DNA of 64,000 bases from Arcticibacterium sp964021845 (GCF_964021845.1 NZ_CAXHZC010000009.1:1-64000), one strand, 5' to 3'. Positions 37,860-46,974 are shown, counted from the first letter of the stretch. Numbers and translations: made by a program. The notes: a model not told the origin generated them from the letters alone.

Positions 37860-37917
37860 GTATTCCTTTTTAAGCTTTCTAGCATAGGAAATATCCTAAA
37901 CCTAAACTATCCATATT

Positions 37918-39288
37918 ATGAACAAAAACGTTTATTTGATTTTACTCTTGGTTTGCTCCGTCTGTTCTTATGGGCAGGGTATATCCATGGGTGGTGGTTC
38001 GGCTACAGGAGTAAACTCCTTTAGTTACGGTACCAATACCGCAGCTAGTGGTACAGCCTCTATCGCCGGAGGAATTAATTCTGTTGCTACAGATACGGCT
38101 ACTGTAGCTATTGGAGATGGGGCTGAAGCTAGAGACAAATATGCCATAGCTCTGGGAAAGGTGGCTTATGTAAACGCCAAAAGTGCTGTCGCTATAGGAG
38201 CGTATAGTAATGTGCAAAGTGATTATTCTCTTGCTTTTGGACTAAACAATGTAGTTCCACCAAATGCTCCTTATTCCATTGCAATAGGGGCGGGAGATCA
38301 TGCAAGAAAAGTGGGTTCGGTGGCTATAGGAAGAGATAACTTTGCCGAGGGTGCTTCTAGCGTAGCTATAGGTACTCAAAATACCGCATGGTCTTATGGA
38401 GAAACTGTGTTAGGTACTTATGCGTCTAACTATACACCGCTTAACCAGTATGGAATAAATCTAACAGATAGGCTCTTTGTGCTGGGTAATGGCGATAGTC
38501 ATGAAACCAGATCAAATGCTTTAGTAGTACTTAAAAGTGGTGATGCCTCTTTTCGTAGTGGTGTTACCATAGGCTCCTTAGAAACAGCTATTGATGCTAC
38601 CACAGATACTAAGCTGGTTGTTTATGGTGGCAGTATTCTTTCGAAGGTTCCAGATTTGGCAGAGCAAGTCTTGATTGGGACGAATCTGAGAAATGAAGAG
38701 GCAAAGTTATTTATAGAAAATTCGGGATATCCGCATGCTTTAAAAATTAAAGGAAAGGGTTCCACATCGGGCATAGCAGCTTATGTAGAAGGTGGCCTTA
38801 CCGTAGAAGGATCGGCTAAAATTGACGGAAACTTAACGGTTTCTGGTTCCATAGCCAAAGGAGCTGGTACTTTCAAGATTGATCATCCACTTGACCCAAA
38901 GAATAAGTATTTATCTCACAGTTTTGTGGAGAGTCCTGACATGATGAATATCTATAACGGGAATGTGCTGACAGATGAAAATGGTGATGCCACAGTTATA
39001 TTGCCTGATTATTTTGACGCTTTAAATATGGACTTTCGATATCAGCTAACGGCTATAGGTCAATTTAGCCAAGCAATAATAGCGAAAGAAATAGTCGAAA
39101 ACGAGTTTAAGATAAAGACAGAGAAGCCGAATGTGAAAGTTAGCTGGATGGTAACGGGCATAAGAAATGACGCTTATGCAAAGCATAACAGAGTTAAAGT
39201 CACCGAAGAAAAGCCAGTTGCTGAAAAAGGGAAATACCTGCATCCTACCGCGTTTGGCTTATCTGATTCAAAAAGTATTTTTAAATAA
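37918..39288 (+). CDS. Exported YadA-head-like adhesin
   Basis: 456 residues with a Sec signal (cleavage after CSYGQ). Residues about 30-165 form a left-handed solenoid of YadA-head type with repeated SVAIG, AIALG and ASSVAIG motifs at intervals of about 14 residues. A conserved C-terminal segment starts near residue 318 (TFKIDHPLDPKNKYLSHSFV) and is known from many Bacteroidota and other environmental bacteria as a tail following such repeats. There is no classical trimeric autotransporter membrane anchor. It is driven by copy 3 of the double-palindrome promoter and is followed 14 bases later by the Hcp-like gene, so both are probably one transcript. Confidence 0.82.
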   Translation: MNKNVYLILLLVCSVCSYGQGISMGGGSATGVNSFSYGTNTAASGTASIAGGINSVATDTATVAIGDGAEARDKYAIALGKVAYVNAKSAVAIGAYSNVQSDYSLAFGLNNVVPPNAPYSIAIGAGDHARKVGSVAIGRDNFAEGASSVAIGTQNTAWSYGETVLGTYASNYTPLNQYGINLTDRLFVLGNGDSHETRSNALVVLKSGDASFRSGVTIGSLETAIDATTDTKLVVYGGSILSKVPDLAEQVLIGTNLRNEEAKLFIENSGYPHALKIKGKGSTSGIAAYVEGGLTVEGSAKIDGNLTVSGSIAKGAGTFKIDHPLDPKNKYLSHSFVESPDMMNIYNGNVLTDENGDATVILPDYFDALNMDFRYQLTAIGQFSQAIIAKEIVENEFKIKTEKPNVKVSWMVTGIRNDAYAKHNRVKVTEEKPVAEKGKYLHPTAFGLSDSKSIFK

Positions 39289-39302
39289 AACCTTACAGAA
39301 AA

Positions 39303-39935
39303 ATGAAAAAAATAATTCTTGTTCTACTAGTTTTCGGTTTTACAGCCGCTGGAGCAGCTAATATTATTACACCTAAAGAAGGTTTTGTTTTGGGAAACCT
39401 AACCCATATTTCAGGTGGTAACGAAGACGAAAAATTACTGCCCAAAGGTCACCTAACTAATGCCGTAGCAGCTTCTAATTTTACTAAGATTTTGGCCGTT
39501 TTTACTGTGAATGGTTCTACAGTTTCTGGAGGTTATGGTTCCTGGCATGCGGGCATAGATTTCACGAATGCCTCCGAGCTGATTACCGCCAATCTAGATT
39601 TGGGAAAAGTAATGACAAATTTTCAGCCTGGAGCTGTTATTTACACACCACTCATCCTTAAAAAACATATGGATAGAGCAACGCCATTATTAGCAGATGC
39701 TTTAATAAAAAATTATCAAGTTAACATGGAGGTATATTTTTTAGGAAATCATCCATCTAATGGGAGTGAAGAAGTAAAATTTAAGTACACACTAACAAAT
39801 GCAAGGTTAATTGGTTTAACGCATAATGAACTTAAACTTGACTTCTATGAATTGATTGAGACTTTGAGGTTTACCTATGAAACCATGGTAATTGAAGATT
39901 ACGTTAATAGTACAGCAGTTTCGATTCAACCTTAG
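39303..39935 (+). CDS. Small exported protein resembling Hcp
   Basis: 210 residues. A Sec signal peptide (cleavage near AGA-A) is followed by an all-beta protein whose order of motifs recalls Hcp/TssD: an early GSWHAGIDFTNAS strand pair, a Y-P-L-I-L-KKHMDRATPLL segment like the conserved TPLFLK-type helix region, then VKFKYTLTNARLIGL and ETLRFTYETMVIEDY, as in Hcp C-termini. Cytoplasmic Hcp lacks a signal peptide and no type VI genes are nearby, so this is likely an Hcp-fold protein reused outside the cytoplasm. It is co-transcribed with the YadA-head-like gene. The family call is moderate and the function unknown. Confidence 0.55.
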   Translation: MKKIILVLLVFGFTAAGAANIITPKEGFVLGNLTHISGGNEDEKLLPKGHLTNAVAASNFTKILAVFTVNGSTVSGGYGSWHAGIDFTNASELITANLDLGKVMTNFQPGAVIYTPLILKKHMDRATPLLADALIKNYQVNMEVYFLGNHPSNGSEEVKFKYTLTNARLIGLTHNELKLDFYELIETLRFTYETMVIEDYVNSTAVSIQP

Positions 39936-39981
39936 GGTGCCAAATAATACGTTATTTAGAAAGACTGTCTAGAACTACATG

Positions 39982-40016
39982 CCATCTGATTACCGAAAAT
40001 CAGATGGTTTAATTTT
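39982..40016 (+). terminator. Terminator after the Hcp-like gene
   Basis: A perfect 9-bp stem CCATCTGAT (39982-39990) with ATCAGATGG (39999-40007) is followed by TTTAATTTT. It lies 46 bases after the stop. Confidence 0.7.
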
Positions 40017-40215
40017 AAATAGGTATCAAGTTAGCATGTTTAAATGGGGGCGATTTTAAAGAGTTCGATTCTATTCTTATCACTCGCCTACTTTTTTCTT
40101 GCACTTTTGTACTGTTCTGTTTTATGTCAATTATAATTATTCTAAGTTTGGTGAAACTTTAATGCACTCTTAAAAAATAGTAAATCGCATTAAAGGTTTA
40201 TAGTATAATTATAGT

Positions 40216-41691
40216 ATGGAGGTATTTAACTCATTCCTAGGGAATTCCCCTAGCTGGTACAAGAAAACCATTTTAGCATTTCTAATTTTAAACCCAATTT
40301 TACTTTACACCATAGGCCCCTCGGCTACCGGCTGGATAATAATTGGGGAGTTTATACTAACACTGGCCATGGCACTAAAGTGCTATCCATTACAGTCTGG
40401 AGGTTTAATAGCCATAGAGGCTGTTTTGCTGCAGATGACCAGTCCAGAAACAGTTTTTCGTGAGATAGAAGGTAACCTAGAGGTCATCTTATTATTGGTT
40501 TTCATGGTGGCTGGTATTTATTTCATGAAGCCTTTGCTGATGTTTGTGTTCGGTAAAATCTTCATTAAAGTACGTTCCAAAGTAGTTTTATCACTTCTCT
40601 TCTGTTTTATAGCTGCTTTTTTAAGTGCCTTTTTAGATGCCCTAACGGTTACGGCGGTTTTAATTAGTGTATTTGTAGGTTTTTACCAAGTTTACCATAA
40701 GGTACACTCTGGTAATACCGATTATGATGACAGTGGCGTACCTGATAGAATGGAATTGGGAGGAGACGTTTTAGAGGAGTTTAGAGCATTTTTAAGAAGT
40801 TTAGTGATGCACGGTGCTGTAGGTACAGCCTTAGGGGGTGTTTGCACCATAGTGGGTGAGCCACAAAACCTTTTAATAGGAGATAAGTTAGGTTGGGATT
40901 TTATGGAGTTCTTCTATACCATGGCTCCAGTAACCATTCCTGTACTATTTGCTGGTCTGCTTACTTGCGTTTTATTAGAGGTAACTGGTACGTTTGGTTT
41001 TGGGGCTAAATTACCATCACAGGTAAGAGATATTATAGATGGTTTTTTAACAGAAGAAGATGCCAAAAGAACAGGTTCAGAGAAGTACGCATTGGTAGTA
41101 CAAGCTATTTCGGCAGTATTCTTAATTGCGGCCTTGGCTTTTCATTTGGCTCCAGTAGGTTTGATAGGTTTAACTATTATTGTTTTACAAACAGCCTTTA
41201 CAGGAATTACAGACGAGCACAGCATTGGTCATGCTTTTGAGGAAGCCTTACCTTTTACAGCTTTATTAGCAGTGTTTTTTGTAATAGTAGGTATGATTCA
41301 TGATTTGCATTTATTTAAGCCAATTATCCATTATGTTTTAGAGCAAGACAAGGCCATTCAGCCAGCATTGTTTTATGCAGCCAACGGCCTTTTGTCAATG
41401 ATAAGTGACAACGTTTTTGTGGCAACGGTATATATAAATGAAGTTGAGGCGGCTTTTCAAGCAGGCACCATCAGCAGGAAAGAATTAGAGACACTGGCTG
41501 TCGCCATCAATACTGGTACTAACCTGCCAAGTGTAGCTACGCCAAACGGCCAAGCAGCCTTCTTGTTCTTATTAACGTCAGCTTTAGCACCAGCCATCCG
41601 CTTATCTTACGTCAAAATGATTAAAATGGCACTGCCTTATACCATAGTCTTAGGTGGAATAGGATTGCTTGGAGTGATGTATTTCTTATAG
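40216..41691 (+). CDS. nhaB: NhaB-family Na+/H+ antiporter
   Basis: 491 residues, close to the usual length of NhaB (about 510). A multi-spanning hydrophobic protein with family sequences such as NSPSWYKKTILAFLILNP, GEFILTLAMALKCYPLQ, SAFLDALTVTAV and VGEPQNLLIG. It exchanges Na+ for H+ across the inner membrane, aiding pH and sodium balance, which suits a saline habitat. The start ATG 40216 precedes the first conserved segment. It is monocistronic, with a hairpin on each side. A TAAGTTTG box at 40143-40150 may be the -7 element, but no -33 box was found at normal spacing. Confidence 0.93.
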   Translation: MEVFNSFLGNSPSWYKKTILAFLILNPILLYTIGPSATGWIIIGEFILTLAMALKCYPLQSGGLIAIEAVLLQMTSPETVFREIEGNLEVILLLVFMVAGIYFMKPLLMFVFGKIFIKVRSKVVLSLLFCFIAAFLSAFLDALTVTAVLISVFVGFYQVYHKVHSGNTDYDDSGVPDRMELGGDVLEEFRAFLRSLVMHGAVGTALGGVCTIVGEPQNLLIGDKLGWDFMEFFYTMAPVTIPVLFAGLLTCVLLEVTGTFGFGAKLPSQVRDIIDGFLTEEDAKRTGSEKYALVVQAISAVFLIAALAFHLAPVGLIGLTIIVLQTAFTGITDEHSIGHAFEEALPFTALLAVFFVIVGMIHDLHLFKPIIHYVLEQDKAIQPALFYAANGLLSMISDNVFVATVYINEVEAAFQAGTISRKELETLAVAINTGTNLPSVATPNGQAAFLFLLTSALAPAIRLSYVKMIKMALPYTIVLGGIGLLGVMYFL

Positions 41692-41714
41692 GAGATAAAG
41701 TACTCAAACCTAAA

Positions 41715-41759
41715 GAGCCTTAATTATCAATATTGATTTGATGATTAAGGCTCATTTTA
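41715..41759 (+). terminator. Terminator after nhaB
   Basis: GAGCCTTAAT (41715-41724) pairs perfectly with ATTAAGGCTC (41744-41753), and ATTTTAC follows. It lies between convergent transcripts and may act in both directions. Confidence 0.65.
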
Positions 41760-41781
41760 CTTTATAGCTATTTCCTAGGGT

Positions 41782-41895
41782 TTAGTTATCCCTGTTTTCA
41801 AAGTTCTCTTGGTCTTTGATTTTTACTCTTCTTACTACTAGGTAGATGAATACCGCCAAGGCAATGGTTATTAATACAGATTCCATGTCGTTCAT
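41782..41895 (-). CDS. 37-residue single-span membrane peptide coupled to the YbjQ-family gene
   Basis: ATG 41895 lies one base after the stop of the upstream YbjQ-family gene. The peptide starts MNDMESVLITIALAV, continues with FIYLVV, and then has a charged tail RRVKIKDQE and a stop at 41782. One hydrophobic helix (about 7-21) followed by positive residues predicts a short inner-membrane peptide. Coupling and composition support a real gene, but the function is unknown and no family was recognised. Confidence 0.6.
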   Translation of the reverse strand: MNDMESVLITIALAVFIYLVVRRVKIKDQENFENRDN

Positions 41896-41896
41896 T

Positions 41897-42211
41897 TTAT
41901 TTGAGTTTTACTGCTGTTCCGTAGGCTAGTATTTCTGAGGCACCCTGCATCACCATTGACGTTGCCAATCGCACATTCACAATGGCGTCAGCTCCTAATC
42001 GCTGTGCGTCTTGCTGCATTCTCTGAAGAGCTTGTTCTCTGGCTTGAGCCTGAAGTTTTGTGTACTCTTCTATTTCTCCACCTATAATGTTTTTAAGGCC
42101 AGCAAAAATGTCTCGGCCAATGTTTCTTGCTCTTACAGTACTTCCTCTTGCTACGCCTAAAATTTGAGCTACTTCTTGGTTAGGAACGGTCTCTGTAGTT
42201 GTTATTATCAT
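41897..42211 (-). CDS. YbjQ/UPF0145-family protein
   Basis: 104 residues, the usual length (about 105). Family features are MIITTTETVPNQE, GVARGSTVRARNIGRDIFAG, GGEIEEYTKL and ADAIVNVRL. These small oligomeric cytoplasmic proteins are described as putative heavy-metal-binding, but their role is not settled. It is followed by a coupled 37-residue membrane peptide on the same strand. Confidence 0.9.
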   Translation of the reverse strand: MIITTTETVPNQEVAQILGVARGSTVRARNIGRDIFAGLKNIIGGEIEEYTKLQAQAREQALQRMQQDAQRLGADAIVNVRLATSMVMQGASEILAYGTAVKLK

Positions 42212-42250
42212 GTCTATCTTGTTTGATTATGAGTACAATTTACCTTAATT

Positions 42251-42279
42251 CAAGGCTATTGTCTATCAAAATCGTACAA
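42251..42279 (-). promoter_or_regulatory. Candidate promoter of the YbjQ-family gene
   Basis: On the minus strand TTG (42279-42277), 18 bases and TAGCCTTG (42258-42251) match TTG-N-TAnnTTTG with one mismatch. The start is predicted near 42245, about 34 bases before the ATG. Confidence 0.4.
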
Positions 42280-42369
42280 GTGAATTATTAAATATTTTAA
42301 ATGGTATGGGGGGAGTTTAATTGGTATGAGAGTAACTTAAGATTCGGTTAGCCTTAAACTAAAGCCCTA

Positions 42370-42415
42370 CATGCACAGTGCATGACACCTTTTGATGCTT
42401 TAAATGATAAGTTTG
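42370..42415 (+). promoter_or_regulatory. Candidate promoter and operator of the sulfatase-rhamnosidase operon
   Basis: The 15-bp palindrome CATGCACAGTGCATG (42370-42384) is followed 23 bases later by TAAGTTTG (42408-42415), a good -7 box. The palindrome ends at the position where the -33 box should begin, and there is no TTG at normal spacing, so a regulator bound there may replace or block it. The leader to ATG 42483 would be about 60 bases. Confidence 0.4.
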
Positions 42416-42482
42416 AAATAAATTATCCCTTAATTAGATGGGATGCTTTTATTAGGTACACCAATCAATCAACCCTTTAAGA

Positions 42483-45400
42483 ATGAGATTACTACTCTTA
42501 GCTCTATTTTGCGTTTCTCTTTTTCCTTCGCAAGCTCAAAACCAAAAACCGAACATTATTTTCATTTTAACTGACGACCAGCGTTTTGACGCCTTAGGTT
42601 ATGCAGGAAATAAGCTGATTTCCACGCCAGAAATGGATAAGCTAGCCAAAGAAGGAACTTACTTTAAGAATGCCATGGTGACCACACCTATTTGTGCTGC
42701 TAGTAGAGCGAGTATTCTTACAGGGATGTATGAGCGAAAGCACAATTTTAATTTCCAAACGGGTAATATTCGTGAGTCGTATATGACGAGCTCTTATCCT
42801 ACTGTTTTAAAACAGAATGGCTACAAGACAGGTTTTTATGGTAAATATGGTGTAAGATATGACGGCTTGGAGAGCCAGTTTGATGAATATGAATCCTATG
42901 ATAGAAATAATGCTTACGCTGACAGACGAGGCTATTACTATAAGACCATTGGAAAAGATACCGTCCACCTTACACGGTACACCGGACAGCAAGCCATTGA
43001 TTTTATAGATAGGGCAGAAGCAGATAAGCCTTTCTGCCTTTCACTAAGTTTCAGTGCTCCTCACGCTCACGACTCCGCCAAAGACCAGTATTTTTGGCAG
43101 GAGGAATCTGACCAATTACTTCAAGATACCCAAATGCCCGATCCAGAGCTTGGCGAGGATAGTTTCTTTGAGTCTTTACCAAAAATGGTACGCGACGGCT
43201 TCAATAGATTACGCTGGACTTGGCGTTATGACACCCCTGAAAAATACCAACATAGTGTGAAGGGCTATTACCGCATGATTTCTGGGATTGACCGTGAAAT
43301 AGCTAAGATTCGTGCGGAACTCAAAAAGAAAGGCTTAGACCAGAATACAGTTATCATACTTATGGGTGATAATGGGTACTTTTTGGGCGAACGCCAACTA
43401 GCAGGTAAGTGGCTGCTTTATGATAATTCTATAAGGGTGCCGCTCATCGTGTTTGACCCACGAAACCATAATCAAAATGATAGTGATGTGATGGCCTTGA
43501 ATGTAGATGTTCCTTCTACCATTTTGGAGTTTGCGGGTTTGAAACAACCAGAAGGATGGCAAGGGAAAAGCCTAATACCTGTTGTTGAAAATTCGAATAA
43601 GGCGTTTGGAAGAGATACGGTTTTGGTAGAACATTTATGGGAATTTGGAAATATTCCGCCAAGCGAAGGTGTGCGTACCAAAGACTGGAAATACTTTAGA
43701 TATGTCAATGACCAGTCTATAGAAGAGCTTTATAACCTTAAAGAAGACCCACAAGAAATTAACAACTTGGCAGAAAATGCTGCTTATCAAGAAAAGCTAA
43801 AGGCCTTCCGTCTTAAAACTAATCAGCTTATTCTGGAGCATTCTGACGAATATTCAAAAGGACCAAGCCAATTGACAGTGGAATGGATAAGAGATACCGA
43901 GGGTGTTGAAATAATTGACCACAAACCGGAATTTGGCTGGGTAGTTCCTGAAGGAGCTGTAAGTCAATCCGCCTATCAAGTGTTGGTGGCTTCTTCTCAA
44001 GAAAACATTGATAATAATATTGGTGACGTTTGGAATAGCAAGCAGGTGAGAACCAATAAATCTTTTGAAATAGAATATGCAGGTCAAGCATTAATTCCTG
44101 GGAAAACTTACTATTGGAAATCTAGAATTTGGGACAAAGACAATCGACTTTCTAGATACGCTGCGAGTCAATCATTCAAAGTGGGTGAGGTCAAAAAGAC
44201 AATTACAACTCCTAATAGCTTTCAAATTGACAAAATTAAACCAAGCGTATTTGAAAAAAGAGACGGGGTATATTTTATAGATTTTGGGAAAGCCGCTTTT
44301 GGTACTATTAATTTTACATACAAGGCGAAAAAAGCACATGTTTTAACCTTTAGAATTGGGGAGCAATTAGATGGCGAAGGCATTAACAGAACACCGTTTC
44401 ATAAAAGCCATATCAGGTACCAAGAAATTGAAGTTGCAGTAAAACCTGGTCAAACAGAATATCAACTTCCTATCAAAGTGGATAAAAGAAACACACTGCC
44501 TGGGAAAGCATTGCCACTCCCAGATGGTTTTCCTGTATTGATGCCATTTAGATATGCCGAGGTAGAAGGTGCAAAAGAAGCATTAAGTGCAGAAAACTTT
44601 ACACAATTAGCTTATCACAGCTATTGGGATGAATCTGCTAGTGATTTTCAAAGCTCAAATGATATCTTAAATCAGGTTTGGGATATCTGTAAATACACTA
44701 TAAAGGCCACTACTTTTAATGGGCTTTATGTAGACGGCGACCGTGAAAGAATTCCTTATGAGGCAGATGCATACTTGAATCAATTAAGCCATTACACCAC
44801 TGACCGCGAATATGCCATAGCAAGACAAACCATAGAGTATTTTATGGAGCATCCTACATGGCCTACAGAGTGGCAGCAGCATGTAGCTCTTATGTTTCAT
44901 GCAGATTATATGTACACGGGTAATATGGAGCTCATTGAGAAGTATTATGAGCAGTTGAAATTCAAAACACTTTATGAGTTGGCGAATGAAGATGGGCTAA
45001 TAACTTCAACCAAAATGACTCCCGAGTTAATGGCTAATCTTGGTTTCCCTAAAACCATGAAAGAGACCTTTAGAGATATAGTGGACTGGCCATCGGCTGG
45101 CTGGGGAGGTGACCCAGCTAATAAAGGAGAGCGTGATGCTTATGTATTTAAAGATTACAATACCGTGGTGAATGCCTTTTATTATCAAAACATGAAAATC
45201 ATGGCGGAGTTTGCCAAAGTTTTGGGCAAAACTAAAGAGTCGATGGACTTTGAATTACGAGCTCTAAAGGCTAAAAAAGCAGTGAATGAACAAATGTTTG
45301 ATTCGGAACGAGGAGTGTATGTAGACGGCATAGGAACAGACCATGCGGCATTACATGCCAATATGCTTCCACTTGCTTTTAATATGGTGCCAGAAGAACA

Positions 45401-45977
45401 TATTCAATCTGTGGTAGACCATGTGAAATCTAGAGGAATGGCTTGCAGCGTTTATGGCTCACAATATTTAATGGATGGCCTTTATAATGCAGGAGCGGCT
45501 GCCTATGCTTTAGAGCTCTTGGCTGATACCAGTGACCGAAGCTGGTATAACATGATAAGAGCAGGCTCTACTATGACCTTAGAAGCGTGGGATTTAAAAT
45601 ACAAAAACAATCTTGACTGGAATCATGCTTGGGGTGCAGTACCTGCCAATGTTATTCCAAGAGGACTCTGGGGTATTCAACCTAAAACACCTGGTTTCGG
45701 AATTGCGGTTATTAAACCTCAAATGAGCAAATTGAAAAATAGTCAAATAGAAGTGCCTACGATTAACGGTACTATCAAAGGAACTTATCAATTTAAGAAT
45801 CCTCGTTTGCAAGTATTTGAGATAGAGATTCCGGCTAATATGGTAGCTGAATTTGAGGTAGCTTCGGAATCAGGGAAAGAGTTGATGCACAATGGCAAAA
45901 AAGTAAATTCTGCGTTTGGCTCAGTACGTTTGGAGCCAGGAAAACATGAAATAAAACTGGTGGTCAATTCTTTTTAA
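42483..45977 (+). CDS. Bifunctional S1 sulfatase - GH78 alpha-L-rhamnosidase fusion
   Basis: 1164 residues with a Sec signal (cleavage after PSQAQ). Residues 22 to about 465 are an S1 sulfatase: LTDDQRFDALGYAGN metal-site start, CAASR with formylglycine Cys C71, LMGDNGYFLGER, and a C-terminal ELYNLKEDPQEINNLA. Residues about 470-1164 form a GH78 enzyme: N-terminal sandwich (YYWKSRIWD), DGDRERIPYEADAY (about 748-762) with the catalytic acids, and a C-terminal sandwich with GFGIAVIKP. It probably removes sulfate from, and hydrolyses, rhamnose-containing glycans; sulfatase-GH78 fusions are known from ulvan-degradation loci. It starts an operon with the next two genes (gaps 13 and 45 bases). The last 141 bases are duplicated at 49801-49941. 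Confidence 0.9.
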   Translation: MRLLLLALFCVSLFPSQAQNQKPNIIFILTDDQRFDALGYAGNKLISTPEMDKLAKEGTYFKNAMVTTPICAASRASILTGMYERKHNFNFQTGNIRESYMTSSYPTVLKQNGYKTGFYGKYGVRYDGLESQFDEYESYDRNNAYADRRGYYYKTIGKDTVHLTRYTGQQAIDFIDRAEADKPFCLSLSFSAPHAHDSAKDQYFWQEESDQLLQDTQMPDPELGEDSFFESLPKMVRDGFNRLRWTWRYDTPEKYQHSVKGYYRMISGIDREIAKIRAELKKKGLDQNTVIILMGDNGYFLGERQLAGKWLLYDNSIRVPLIVFDPRNHNQNDSDVMALNVDVPSTILEFAGLKQPEGWQGKSLIPVVENSNKAFGRDTVLVEHLWEFGNIPPSEGVRTKDWKYFRYVNDQSIEELYNLKEDPQEINNLAENAAYQEKLKAFRLKTNQLILEHSDEYSKGPSQLTVEWIRDTEGVEIIDHKPEFGWVVPEGAVSQSAYQVLVASSQENIDNNIGDVWNSKQVRTNKSFEIEYAGQALIPGKTYYWKSRIWDKDNRLSRYAASQSFKVGEVKKTITTPNSFQIDKIKPSVFEKRDGVYFIDFGKAAFGTINFTYKAKKAHVLTFRIGEQLDGEGINRTPFHKSHIRYQEIEVAVKPGQTEYQLPIKVDKRNTLPGKALPLPDGFPVLMPFRYAEVEGAKEALSAENFTQLAYHSYWDESASDFQSSNDILNQVWDICKYTIKATTFNGLYVDGDRERIPYEADAYLNQLSHYTTDREYAIARQTIEYFMEHPTWPTEWQQHVALMFHADYMYTGNMELIEKYYEQLKFKTLYELANEDGLITSTKMTPELMANLGFPKTMKETFRDIVDWPSAGWGGDPANKGERDAYVFKDYNTVVNAFYYQNMKIMAEFAKVLGKTKESMDFELRALKAKKAVNEQMFDSERGVYVDGIGTDHAALHANMLPLAFNMVPEEHIQSVVDHVKSRGMACSVYGSQYLMDGLYNAGAAAYALELLADTSDRSWYNMIRAGSTMTLEAWDLKYKNNLDWNHAWGAVPANVIPRGLWGIQPKTPGFGIAVIKPQMSKLKNSQIEVPTINGTIKGTYQFKNPRLQVFEIEIPANMVAEFEVASESGKELMHNGKKVNSAFGSVRLEPGKHEIKLVVNSF
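45835..45975 (+). repeat. 141-bp direct repeat, copy in the functional gene
   Basis: The last 141 bases before the fusion gene's stop match 49801-49941 with only three differences. Confidence 0.9.
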
Positions 45978-45990
45978 AACATACCTTAAA

Positions 45991-46929
45991 ATGAAATTAA
46001 TGCTTTACTTAATAATACTCTTGCTGAGCTTTGGCTCGTTTTCAAACGGTCAAACTACGTACGTCTCCTCTTCGGCTAGTCAAGAGGGGAAAGTAAAGGA
46101 AACTCGACATTTATCGTCACCAGTTAATAAAGTACCTAAAGTTTTAAATATTAACCCACCTCTTGGTAGGATTGCAATTGTAGCTGATGGTAACTCTCCC
46201 GACCCAGATGACCTTGGCGGCACAGCAGTGTCCCTTGCTCTATTAAGAGCATCTGGGCTTGAGAATAGGTTGGTGCATTATTCCCATAGTTGTGATTTAG
46301 AGCGAGTTGAGAGGATTTCAGAAGCTGCTGAAATAGAAAGGCATGCTTTAATGCAAAGTGCTTGTGACGTAACTGCTAGACGCTGGGGAGGTTTTGATAA
46401 GCTGACATTTTATGATGCGAAATGGCAAAAAGACAAAACAATTAAAGATTTAAGTAATGCTATAAACGAGTCTAATGATTTAGACCCCCTTTGGATTATT
46501 GAGTCTGGAGAACCAGATATTATTGGCTATGCCTTAGAAGCTAGCTCTAAAGACAAGCATCAATTTGTGAAAGTAGTAACTCATCATCCAGCCAATGATG
46601 ATGCGGGGGACTTTTTTACTTGGCAGGAGATTTTAGATTTTGGGATTGAGGAAGTACGAATTCCAGACCAAAACATAAACCTAAAAGTGAATATCAACGA
46701 ATGGGATTGGGCAAAAAATCATCCAGATCCAAGAATTCAGTGGGTATGGCTCCAAGGAAAAATTGCAGAAATTGACGATGTAGTTACATTCCAAAAAGGT
46801 AAGTGGGATTGTTCAGATGCAGGCATGGTGCTATATTGGATTACAGGAGCCACAAACGGGGGTCTGAAACAAGGATCAGTTGAAGTTGTCAAAAAAGTAC
46901 TCCTTGACTATATCAATGTTAAAAAATGA
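45991..46929 (+). CDS. Exported nucleoside-hydrolase-like (DUF1593-type) protein
   Basis: 312 residues with a Sec signal (about 1-20). The segment IAIVADGNSPDPDDLGG resembles the Asp-rich calcium and ribose-binding loop of inosine-uridine nucleoside hydrolases (DxDxxxDD), and WIIESGEPDIIGYAL fits the central sheet. Exported relatives occur in polysaccharide-utilisation loci, where a sugar-glycoside substrate is suspected; the actual reaction here is unknown. It lies 13 bases after the sulfatase-rhamnosidase gene and before an oxidoreductase, probably in one operon. Confidence 0.65.
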   Translation: MKLMLYLIILLLSFGSFSNGQTTYVSSSASQEGKVKETRHLSSPVNKVPKVLNINPPLGRIAIVADGNSPDPDDLGGTAVSLALLRASGLENRLVHYSHSCDLERVERISEAAEIERHALMQSACDVTARRWGGFDKLTFYDAKWQKDKTIKDLSNAINESNDLDPLWIIESGEPDIIGYALEASSKDKHQFVKVVTHHPANDDAGDFFTWQEILDFGIEEVRIPDQNINLKVNINEWDWAKNHPDPRIQWVWLQGKIAEIDDVVTFQKGKWDCSDAGMVLYWITGATNGGLKQGSVEVVKKVLLDYINVKK

Positions 46930-46974
46930 TGGTCACTTCAATTATTAAAATATTCAAATCAAAGTTTTAGAACA

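Noticed and set aside
39303..39935. Evidence for a type VI secretion system
   Set aside because: Only one Hcp-like protein is present, with a signal peptide and no Tss neighbours.
43828..44091. Minus-strand ORFs of 77-87 codons inside the fusion gene and similar ones elsewhere
   Set aside because: They are antisense shadows of strongly supported genes with no signal peptides, motifs or ribosome sites of their own.
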